Shown here: positions 55,596-64,000 of the stretch, one piece after another
Position numbering within the stretch: position 1 is the stretch's first letter
How the letters are laid out: every line of letters begins with the position of its first letter
From: Lepus europaeus
Taxonomy: Eukaryota; Chordata; Mammalia; Lagomorpha; Leporidae
Assembly: GCF_033115175.1 (NCBI RefSeq)
Contig: NC_084838.1
Location: 37,923,468-37,987,467 of the forward strand
Length of the DNA stretch: 64,000 bases
Reading direction: 5' to 3'
Program-made: the position numbers and the translations under genes
The notes under the pieces: generated by a model
Databases searched by the model: none
Told to the model about the DNA's origin: nothing
The model's input: only the letters and a program-made list of their open reading frames with translations

Positions 55596-57763
55596 AGTGA
55601 TGTAAAAGGCCAGGAGGTGGCAAGAAGGGAGGGGGCATCTCATCTAGTCCTCAGGGATGGAACACAGGCCATACTGATGCCTGGCAGCCCCGGGAGCGGC
55701 TCAGTGCAAGAGTTACACAGTTACACCTCCGGCCAGGGGAGGAGCAGGACCACCCCTAAGCATGCACATGGCCAAGGCCTCCTCTTCATAGGAGGTCTCC
55801 AGACAGGAGTAGCAACAGGCTCGTGAGGCAGACAGGCATCAAGGGCCAAGAGCACCTTCAGTGTGGACACAGAGTTCCGGGAAGCACAAGTAAGCAACCA
55901 ACTCTGGAGTCACCACGGAAGGCTTCCCAGCAGAGGTGGCATTTAAGTAAAGAGAGGAGAGAACCGCAGCAAGGCCACATGCGTTCCTACTGGGGTCTGA
56001 TGTCTCAGATCAAGGCAGCCAGAGGCTAGCATTGCCCGTGCTCCTCCAGGGCTGGTACTCTGAGAGACCCCTCCCCGAATGTCCCCCTGCCTTCATTCCC
56101 CATGCTCAGACCACTCCAGTGACAAGGAGGCGGGGCCTGGTCTTATTCCCCGCACACTGGCAGGTGGCCAGGCCTGGGGTGCTGGGGCTGGTGGCCCGCA
56201 GGACCTCAGGGGACACGCCTGTAGGGATCTGGACTCATTCTCCAGCCAGGTGGAATGTCCCCACTGCACCCAGACCTGTGTGCTCACCGCTGTAATTCCA
56301 GCTTCATTTACTCTACCCACTTGTCCCCGTCTGGCAGGAAATCGGCCGAGAGCAGAAGAGAATAAAGCAAGAGGCCAGCTGTAGTCCGGAGCAGTCATTC
56401 AATGCTGTGGGCGCCCATCAGGCAGCTCGGTGGGGGTGGACAGAGGGCACTGATACCCAGCGCCTCCGCGTGGCAGCAGGAGATGGAAAGAACGGACTGG
56501 AGACGGGCTGCCACACGGGGCCGAGGGCCTGAGAAACAACGGGCCTGCAAATGGACGCGCCCAGAGCGCTCTGCGGGTCCTGCAGCAGCGCACGGAGCCC
56601 GCCCGGCTCCTCTGCCCACTGGACTGAATTCATGCAGGGCCCGCACGCGCCCTGCACTCTCCCACTTCGATTACCCACAGACCTAGTTTTTGCAGAACTC
56701 ATTAACTAGCAGGTCCGCGGGGACCGGGCTTCCAAGCCTTGCAGGACAGGTCCCAGGGAGCCCGCCTGACTGCCCAGGAATCCGGGCTCGGGGAGTGCGG
56801 GCAGGGCCTGGGGGGGCAGCGCTCACCACTCTGGATCCCGATAAAGTCGGGTGGGGTAGGGGGGGCGGGAGGAGCAGGAACAGCCTGCAGCTGCGCACCA
56901 GCGCACTGGGGCCTCAGCGTGGGAGCGTGGGGTGGCTCCAGCCCCGAATTTCCCCAGGGAGGCACTGATCCCTGCAGGGGAAACATGGGCAGGTCCGGCT
57001 GGAGCTCCATCTCCAAAGAGCCCTGGGCGCAGCCCAGACGCCTGGACCGCCCCTGCCCCTGGCTCCTGCTTCTCCCTTCACCGCGGGCAGCTGGGCGTCC
57101 ATGCCTTTGCAGCTCCAGGCCGAGGGGCTGAGCCGTAAGCTCCAGGGGCAGGCGCAGTGGACGCTTTGTCCTCCCAGCCTCAGCACACAGCAATGCTCCC
57201 TGGCTCCTTGTGGAGCGCCGGAGTGAATAAATGAATGAGAGGAAGCCGCTGTAGCCAAAACATACAGGTTGGAAGAATACTGCCCCACGCTCAGAGGCGG
57301 AGGGAGCCAGCGGGCTGCTGCTATAGACAGGCACTCTAGGCGGGGCTCTAGACCCCAGTGGAAGAGCAGTCGGCCCGGACTCGGTGGTCCCTTCTGTAAA
57401 ATGGGGTGAAGCAGTACGTGCCTCATCCGGGTTCCTCGAGACGCGCTTAGAGCCGTGCTTAGCAGAAGGGGACGAGCCAGTGCCCCGCCTCTCAGGCCCT
57501 CTCACAGGCTGCGGCTGGCCTCTTCCACCTCAGAAACAAAGCTGCAGGGGGCTGACGGGGACCCCTGGTGGCCAAGACACGCAACTGCCTGGCCATTGTC
57601 AACTCTGCCTCCCCTATCTGAACTCGCTGCTTTGTCTTCACTGTCCCGTCCTCCCCTGAGCCTACCCCATTCAATGTTTCTACAGCTGGCTGCGTCTCGT
57701 TGGGGCGCCCAGAACCTAGAGATCTGGGAGAGCCCGTGATGGCAGCCGAGGACTTGGTCTGGG

Positions 57764-57792
57764 GAGTGGAGGGAGTGAGGGAGTGAGGGAGC
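57764..57792. repeat. Short (GGGAGTGA)n tandem
   Basis: Three near-perfect GGGAGTGA units stand in a row, beginning in GTGGAGGGAGTGAGGGAGTG. A forward CSINE inserted 64 bp downstream. Confidence 0.85.
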
Positions 57793-57855
57793 TGCCTCCA
57801 TCATTCCTTCTTCTAACAGAGTCACAAAACTTTCTTTTAAAATGGCCTGATGAGG

Positions 57856-58161
57856 GGGCTGGCGCTGTGGCACAGTGGGTTAGAGCCCTGGCCTGAAGCG
57901 CCGGCATCCCATATGGGCGCTGGTTCTAGTCCTGGCTGCTGCACTTCCCATCCAGCTCTCTGCTGTGGCCTGGGAAAGCAGAAGATGGCCCAAGTGCTTG
58001 GGGGCCCTTCACTCACATGGCAGACCTGGAAGAAGCTCCTGGCTCCTGGCTTTGGATCTGCACAACTCCACTGGTTGTGGCCATTTGGGGAGTGAACCAG
58101 TGGATGGAAGACCTCTCTGTGTGTGTAACTCTACCTCCCAAATAAACAAATGCCATATTTT
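57856..58161 (+). mobile_element. CSINE, forward, with perfect 16-bp target-site duplication
   Basis: The body runs from GGGCTGGCGCTGTGGCACAG through CATCCCATATGGGCGCTGGT and GGGGAGTGAACCAGTGGATG to CCCAAATAAACAAATGCCAT. AAATGGCCTGATGAGG occurs at 57840-57855 and 58162-58177 without a mismatch, the hallmark of L1-machinery retroposition and of a fairly recent event. Confidence 0.96.
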
Positions 58162-58815
58162 AAATGGCCTGATGAGGTCTAGAGAGAAAAGGCGGCAGGT
58201 AGGCTGTGTAGGGTCGCCCTTGCTCAGTTACTCGTGGTATGTTCACCCCAATCCTACTGACGGCGGCAGGAACAGGCCCAGGCCCACAAGCCTGTCCTCT
58301 GTGTAGCGGGTGTGGGCGCCCACAGCCTCTGCAGGAGATGGAAGCTCTTCCTGCTGGAGGGGCTCATCACCTCCCCACCATCTCTTCTTGGAAAAACAGC
58401 TTGGAAGGGCACGGCCCTACGATGCCTAAGGGCCTGGGTCGGGCCCTGCTGTAGCTGAATAGGCCAGAGGCAGATGGCTCACCGGAGCTGACCCCATCTG
58501 AGTCTCTCCCTGGCGAATTTGGAGTCGAACTCTGACACTGGCCAACAGCCACAGGGACTGGGGTAGGAAGGCCTTGGAAGCTGGCGGGCTGAGGCTACCT
58601 TCGGTGGAGGCATTGACGGGCCATGTGCGAGCCGCTGAGTGAGCGCAAGAGGCAGCCTGGGAGCAAGCAGGAGGAACCAGTGCTCAAAAGGAGGAAGCCA
58701 GCCCTCCACAGGAGCCCGTGACAAAGTGCCCTGAGGAGCTGTCTCAGGTCTTTCCCGTGCTTGTAACTGGACATGTAGCAGTCCCCAGCGTCTGCCTAGG
58801 TCCCTTTTGCGTCTT

Positions 58816-59130
58816 AAGATTTTTAAAATTTATTTTGAAAGTCAGAGTTTCAGAGAGAAAAGGGGGAGGTGATATCTTTCATCCACTGGCTCACTCCCCA
58901 GATGACTACAACGACCAGGGCTGGGCCAGGTGGAAGCCAGGAGCAGGAGCCTCATCCGGGTCTCCCACATGGATGGCAGGAACCCAAACATTTGGGCCAT
59001 CCTCCGCTGCTTTTCCCAACTGATAGCAGGGAGCTAGATTGGAAGTGGAGCAGCTGGGACACAAACCGGCACCCATGTGGGTGGCCAGTGCAGCAGGAGG
59101 CAGCTTTGCCCACTGCGCCACAGTGCCAGT
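58816..59130 (-). mobile_element. CSINE, reverse, near full length
   Basis: AAGATTTTTAAAATTTATTT, GAAAGTCAGAGTTTCAGAGA, TCATCCGGGTCTCCCACATG and CCCACTGCGCCACAGTGCCA identify the element. Confidence 0.9.
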
Positions 59131-59245
59131 AAGGGACTTGTGGCACCTGTCCTTCCTCCCTCCCCCACCCCATTTCCTCCCTTTTGTGGAAATCCTTGGT
59201 GCCTAACCAGGCCCTTCTCAACTCCTTGCAATGCAAATGGCAAAG

Positions 59246-59601
59246 GGCAGGCACTGGCGCTGTGGCTCAACAGGCTAATCCTCCACCTTGTGGCGCCAGC
59301 ACACCGGGTTCTAGTCCCGGTTGGGACACCGGGTTCTAGTCCCGGTTGGGGCACCGGGTTCTAGTCCCGGTTGCCCCTCTTCCAGGCCAGCTCTCTGCTG
59401 TGGCCTGGGAGTGCAGTGAAGGATGGCCCAAGTGCTTGGGCCCTGCACCCGCATGGGAGACCAGGAGAAGCATCTGGCTCCTGCCTTCGGATCAGCGCAG
59501 TGCGCTGGCCGCAGCACGCTGGCCACGGTGGCCATAGAAGGGTGAACCACCGGCAAAGGAAGACCTTTCTCTGTCTGTCCACTCTGCCTGTCAAAAAAAA
59601 A
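59246..59601 (+). mobile_element. CSINE, forward, with internal triplication and 13-bp TSD
   Basis: The head GGCAGGCACTGGCGCTGTGG and 'ctcaacaggctaatcctcca' mark the 51.9-kb subfamily. A 25-bp unit beginning CACCGGGTTCTAGTCCCGGT is repeated almost three times at 59302-59373. The tail is CTGCCTGTCAAAAAAAAA. GCAAATGGCAAAG flanks at 59233-59245 and 59602-59614, an exact duplication. Confidence 0.96.
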
Positions 59602-60522
59602 GCAAATGGCAAAGCAGAAAAGCTGCGAAGGGCAGCCATGAAACAGGTAAGGGGAAAGTTCCCTGAGACTTCAAAGAGCCTTCAACCACCCCTTCCCCGG
59701 AAGTGGCAAATTCCCTCCTTAACTGGATAAAAACCTGAGTTCTAAACACGCCCGGCACACAGTATCCTCGCAAGAACAGACTGTTGCCAACCTCTGCTTC
59801 CAATAAAACACCTGTCTCTGATGAGGTCGGTCTCCATCTCCTTTTTCCATCTCTACTTTCTGGGGGTACAAAAGGCGAGAACCCCGAACTATTCCATACC
59901 TAACAGCCAACTCCCTCCCTTTTCCTTAACCTGCGATCACAGTGGATTTCTATGCCTTGCCTCAAAATGATGCCTGGCCTGGCTCTGGAGGGTCTCAGAG
60001 CAGAGCTATGACAAAGCCCTGTCCTGCAGGTCTTTGCCCTTCCTTCTGTCCCCAGGGGGCTTTGGTAAACCCTGTGTGATGGCCCGAGGGCCCCAAGGAA
60101 GGCAGCAGCGGTGAGGGAGGTGCCTCTCCCAGACGTCTCCAGGGTACCAAGCCCCATAAGGACAGTGCGCTGCCTGTTGGCTTCCCTTCCCAACCCCAGC
60201 CAGGCTGCAGGGCTCTGCTCAGACCACTGCTTCCTTAATGCTTTCTCAGGCCTGCATGCCCCCGCCTCAGGCGGGCCTGCCCTCCCCCAGCGCTCTGAGG
60301 GCAGTCTCTGCACCTCTCCTAGGGCAGCCCTCCCTTCTACCCTGCATCTCGGACCTATCCCTCACGAGTGTGATCCCGGACGGCACTCACCTAACTCGCC
60401 AACCTGGCAGTCCACACCAGCAGGTGCTAGCTAGTTGGGTGACCTGATAAATATTCAGACTCTGTTTGGTCTTCAACATGTTTAGCCTACCCGCAGGCGC
60501 TCATCCTAAAGCAGTAGCCACT

Positions 60523-60860
60523 GGAGCAGGTGTACGGTGCAGCAGTTAAGTCACTGCTTGGGGCGCCCACATCCCATACCAGAGTGCCTGGCTCCAGTCC
60601 CCACTACTCCAGTTCTGATCCAGCTTCCTGCTAATGCACATACTGGGAAGCAGTAGATGATGGCTCAAGGACTTGGGTCTCTGCCATCCATGTGGGAAGA
60701 CCCTGATGGAGTTCCAGGTTCCTGGCTTTGGCCCCACCCAGCCCTGGCTGTTGCAAACATTTGGGGTGTGAGCTGGTAGACAGAAGATCTCTCCATGTCT
60801 CTTTTTGTACCCCTCCATGTGTGCGTGTTTCAAATAAAATTAAAATTAAAATTAATAACA
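60523..60860 (+). mobile_element. CSINE, forward, diverged
   Basis: GGAGCAGGTGTACGGTGCAG, 'ccagttctgatccagcttcc', 'aaggacttgggtctctgcca' and GTTTCAAATAAAATTAAAAT (a modified tail with ATTAAA repeats) identify it. Confidence 0.82.
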
Positions 60861-62245
60861 CAGAAAGTTATAGAATCAAAATCCAGGCCTCTGGAACACT
60901 CCAAGTGGGGCAGGTGCTAGTTCTTCATTCTACAAATGAGGGCACAGAGGCTGAGAGAAGTCACTGACTTCTGGCCTTCCACAACAAGCCGGCTCGCTTC
61001 TCCAGGAGACCGGCTCCCATCTTCTCTCTGGAAATAGATCTTAACTCTTGGCAATGTTATTCCACACAGGGAGGGCCAAGTGGAGCATCCCAGCTGCAGA
61101 AGCAAGAAGCCCCTGGGCCCCGGGTGGTGGGTTTCCCAGCAGACTGCCCGAGTGAGGACTTGGGCCAGGCCTACTGGTTCCCTCGCTGCTCCCTGAGGTG
61201 ACTGACAGGGCATAATTGTCCACGGTAAGGCCTTTACCATGAGAGACACAGGCTTTCGTCCACGTGCAAATTCTCATGGTGTGGAACGGCTGAAGGGAGG
61301 TTCGACACAGCCTGTAGGAAGATGGGTGTCCATCAGCCCTTCCAATCCAGAGCATCGCACATGGTGACCGGACTTTATGAAATAGTGATCGGACTGACTT
61401 CCCGTGCCCATGGCACAGGGTGCACACAAGCTGAACTCCAGGGCCCCTAAAACAAACAGTGGGTAAATTCTGGATCCCTGTTCTAGATCAGGGATGGTAA
61501 ATATGTTTCCCGTCTTGCCTGTGGCCATTGTTCCGTGGCAATGGATGGAGATGGTGTTGAGAAAGATTCTGAAGTCTGGAGCAAGGTGCTGATGGGGGCC
61601 TTGGATGTCACACAGTCAACACTGGGATGTTGAGAAAGGTCACCCCAGGCTAAGGGGCCAGGACACCAAAGGCTCGGCCATGTGGCCCGTCCACGGGAAC
61701 ACCCACACCATGCACCCCAGGAACGCTTGGTTCCTGATCCCAAAGCAGGCCGTGAGCCGGGACATTGCACAGCGGCCCGGTGAGCAGCTGCCAAGCAGTC
61801 ACGGAGAGCACGCTTGGAGGGCGTGGAGGGCAGAGGCCCTGTCAGCTACGAGGACGGTGAGGAACCCCAAGGAGAGCTGGCTGCGGCACAGTCCTGCAAG
61901 GTCACCGTGACCCCGCCTTCTGCCTGTGGCTCCCACTTCTCACCCAGGAGGGACGAGCCTGTGCCTGCTTCATCAAGAAGCTCAGCGTTCATTAAGGCTG
62001 AGATTCCCAGCCCGGCAGGCAGTGCCAACGTGGTGGTCCCTTAAGCCCCTTGCACGTCTGCCGGTCCATGCTGGAGCCCTCTCTGGGTCCCTAGAGCAAA
62101 GGAAGCCGAGGGACATGGCCCTGCAGCCCAGTCCCTGGAAGACCCCAGCCGCAGGGGTCCATCTAGCCTCTGGTCTGCAGCCCGCTGCCCTTCTCCCCTT
62201 CTCCCCCAACTCCCCCCACCCCACCCCGGCAGGCGCTCTACCCCA
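60861..62245. other. Unique intergenic stretch, nothing assigned
   Basis: After a possible MIR fragment (CTACAAATGAGGGCACAGAG near 60932) there is no recognised repeat or exon. Open frames are short and lack domains. Confidence 0.45.
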
Positions 62246-62249
62246 GCAC

Positions 62250-62425
62250 TTGAATAAAATAAGAACTGACAGTGTGGAGCCATGTTCGGCGCCGAGCTAC
62301 AAAGGAGTCACGTAATTATCTGTGTCAGGATTCATCTTGTCAATGCCCCTCTCCTCTTCAGGGTGCGTGCTGCTAATCTCCTCCAGAAGTTTGAGGAGAC
62401 AGAATAAAATGAGGAAGTTCCAGGA
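62250..62425. promoter_or_regulatory. Candidate conserved non-coding element
   Basis: ATAAAATAAGAACTGACAGT, 'ggcgccgagctacaaaggag', TCACGTAATTATCTGTGTCA and 'gcgtgctgctaatctcctcc' form a compact AT-balanced block between GC-rich sequences. It is repeat-free as far as I can see. Confidence 0.25.
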
Positions 62426-63099
62426 AAATCTCCCTGGGAGACGTGGCACAAGACGGGTAGACACAGAGCGGTGAAGACAGAGGAACACCCAGGCAGGGCC
62501 AAGAAAGTTCCAGAAATCACAACAGGAAAGGGATCCCGGAAGCAACGTATGCAGCCCCTGTCTCAGCAGCAGAGGCCAAGTCTGAGCTCCCCAGTTCAAG
62601 GACGGGGCCGTCAGCCCCCGGCGGGTGGCGCTGAGGGCTGTCCCATAATCCTCCTGAGTCTGCCCACTGGGGCTCAGTCCTTGCCAAGTCCAGGAGAGGG
62701 GGACCCTGCGTCTGAGACAGAGACTACCCCAGCCACGCCCCATCTCCTGTGCACCAGAGTCTGGATGCCGCTGGAGCTGCCTGCCGGCCACCCCAGCACC
62801 CCATCTGCTCCCTACTCCTGCACACCAAGGCTTCCCCACCTCGGGGAGCCACAGCTCGGCCCTCGGCACTGTTCCTGCGGAAGTCCTGACACCCCTGCTC
62901 CTCCCACTTCTCCGGAGCCCCAGGTCAACTCTGCCAGTGAACCCCAGCAGTCCTGCCTTGCAGACACATTCGCAATCCGAAGGCTGCTCACCCCCTGGTG
63001 CTGCCATGCTGGTCCACGCGGTTGCCACCTGCCGCCCGGGCCATGTGCCCTTGGTTCGTGCCCATCTCCTTGCTTCCCCCAGTGGCTCCACAGCGCCTC

Positions 63100-63830
63100 C
63101 TTCCCAGAGCATCCCGAGGGAGCCTTTGAAAGTGTTAAGGGCAGCTTTGTCACTTCTCAAACCCCTCCGGGGTCGTCCTGGATCACGCTGAGTCACAATG
63201 GTCCCCTCAAGCTGGTCTACCAGGCTCTGGGGGTGCCCTGATGGACCCGCTCCTCCCCTTCAAGAAGGGTGCGCCCCCCGCCCCGTGTTGAGCGTCGCAC
63301 CAGCCCCTCAGGGACTGCCTCAGCTAGGAAAAGTCCCCCCACCTAGGGTCACGCCCCTTCCAAGAGCAGCCTGCACCCAATGCCGGATCAACACAGAGGG
63401 GCAAGGTCCCGCCCCTGCCCTCAACACAGAACACATGTAAAGAGCGGGTCCGTCAGCGCCCCCTGCAGGGCAAGCCGTGGCCTCCATTGTGACTGCATTA
63501 CTTCCCAGCTCTCTTCACCGAGTCCTGCTTCTTGCAATTCCCCCTTCTCTCTCCCTCCCCCCTGCCTCCCCTCCCCTCATTCTATCCATTGGTCCCCTTC
63601 CCCTTCCCCTTCCCCTTCCCTTCCCTACCTTCTTCCCTGTCCCATTTCTCTCCTTAGCCCTTACTAGCGCCTAGCACACGATGCACAGCTGGAGGGTAAG
63701 TGTTATCAGAGCAGGGGTCTGTCTGCTCTCAATGTGGCATCCCCAGAAGCACCTGGAACAGTGCCTTGCATGCAGCAGGCACATCTCAATACATAGGTGT
63801 TGAAATGAATGCATTAATGAGCTAAATTCA
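63100..63830 (+). repeat. L2 LINE 3' region, forward, interrupted
   Basis: 'agctttgtcacttctcaaac', 'ccctccggggtcgtcctgga' and 'gtctaccaggctctgggggt' match the forward L2 interior. 'tatcagagcaggggtctgtc', 'atccccagaagcacctggaa' and 'cagtgccttgcatgcagcag' then match its 3' end. A pyrimidine-rich stretch lies between. Confidence 0.6.
63540..63655. repeat. Pyrimidine-rich tract with CCCCTT repeats
   Basis: 'cccccttctctctccctccc' leads to CCCCTTCCCCTTCCCCTTCC and C/T-only sequence for most of its length. It is strongly strand-asymmetric low-complexity DNA that might adopt a triplex structure. Confidence 0.85.
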
Positions 63831-63837
63831 GCGCTGT

Positions 63838-64000
63838 GGAATCCATCCATCCATCCAACAATTCGTTAAGCATTTACTGAGAATCTTCTCTGGACACACC
63901 AGGCTAGGTACCGTAGGAAACTCAAACTGTACAGCCTTCACTTTAGTGTCCAGGGAGAATGGGATCAGTATAAAGCTGAGGACCCAGAAAGGCACCAGGT
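63838..64000 (-). repeat. L2 fragment, reverse, at the window end
   Basis: After a short (ATCC)n run, 'caattcgttaagcatttact', 'gagaatcttctctggacaca' and 'ccaggctaggtaccgtagga' follow the reverse L2 end. It faces the forward L2 3' end just upstream, so two L2 tails meet here. Confidence 0.55.

Larger units (their letters stand above)
53030..57840. other. Repeat-poor GC-rich stretch without a supported gene
   Basis: No CSINE is present for about 4.8 kb. Content is GC-rich unique sequence, an AC/AG-rich repeat at 54.05 kb, short MIR-like fragments (for example 54.26 and 55.45 kb) and a GGGAGTGA tandem near 57.77 kb. The open frames (up to 267 codons, reverse, ending at 56702) show no domain, no paralogous motif and no convincing splice context. 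Confidence 0.5.

Noticed and set aside
56702..57505. 267-codon reverse frame
   Set aside because: No domain or homologue is recognised. The frame is GC-driven and has no promoter or splice context.
18473..60860. tRNA gene candidates
   Set aside because: The tRNA-like heads with A-box and B-box-like sequence belong to CSINEs. None has a plausible cloverleaf with anticodon arm at a tRNA-length spacing.
18762..61000. Many 60-130-codon frames sharing peptides such as 'GPCTHMGDLEEAPGF' or 'PSTAFPGHSRELD'
   Set aside because: They look like a repeated protein family, but they are translations of CSINEs in one or other orientation.
62297..63196. 299-codon open frame on the reverse strand, the longest in the window
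   Set aside because: It runs through a forward L2 remnant and GC-rich DNA and shows no domain, signal peptide or known motif. Stop-free frames of this length occur by chance at high GC.
62471..63241. 256-codon forward frame
   Set aside because: It overlaps the 299-codon reverse frame and ends in L2 sequence. No recognisable product.
18020..64000. Exons of the next gene past PAX5 (MELK in human)
   Set aside because: I looked for kinase motifs such as HRDLK or DFG, and for splice-flanked frames, and found none. The window ends before any such gene.

Overview
This is vertebrate, not microbial, DNA. It carries intron-split coding sequence and many copies of a tRNA-derived SINE of the lagomorph C-repeat (CSINE) type. 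Each copy has a head like 'GGGGCCAGCGCTGTGGCGCA', a middle containing 'CTGCTCCACTTC' and 'GGGCCCCTGCACCCA', and a tail like 'TTTCAAATAAATAAATCTT'. That points to rabbit (Oryctolagus cuniculus) or a close relative. Older mammal-wide repeats (MIR, L2, an old L1) lie underneath.

The only protein-coding gene I can support is the 3' end of PAX5 on the + strand, the B-lineage paired-box transcription factor. Positions 1-7230 are the end of an intron. An 87-nt exon (7231-7317) encodes the [20 protein letters not shown] segment, followed by a 4.25-kb intron. The terminal exon starts at 11571, ends its coding at the TGA at 11645-11647, and continues into a ~6.4-kb 3'UTR that ends near an AATAAA at 17995-18000. 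The two exons encode the C-terminal transactivation/inhibitory part of the protein, with consensus splice sites and matching phase.

From ~18 kb to the end I see no convincing coding sequence. This fits the gene-poor interval 3' of PAX5 in mammals (from memory, MELK is the next gene in human). It is a patchwork of SINE clusters (18.4-25.5, 33.7-41.1, 43.1-46.9, 48.2-48.9, 57.8-60.9 kb), an old L1 3' end broken up by SINEs (37.5-41.1 kb), MIR and L2 remnants, and SINE-free stretches (25.5-33.7, 52.3-57.8, 60.9-64 kb). The SINE-free stretches hold AT-rich, motif-dense DNA and a CpG island at 31.56-32.2 kb. A second CpG-rich, promoter-like block is at 23.0-23.47 kb. These are my best candidates for distal regulatory DNA, possibly acting on PAX5, but conservation could not be tested here.

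I found no undescribed protein system. The observations most worth checking are the two CpG-rich blocks without a gene, the SINE-free islands, a perfect octamer next to an E-box at 45.86 kb, a Pumilio element just upstream of the PAX5 polyadenylation signal, and a mariner-like palindrome split by a SINE at 2.4-2.8 kb. SINE edges are read by eye and are good to about 10 bp.
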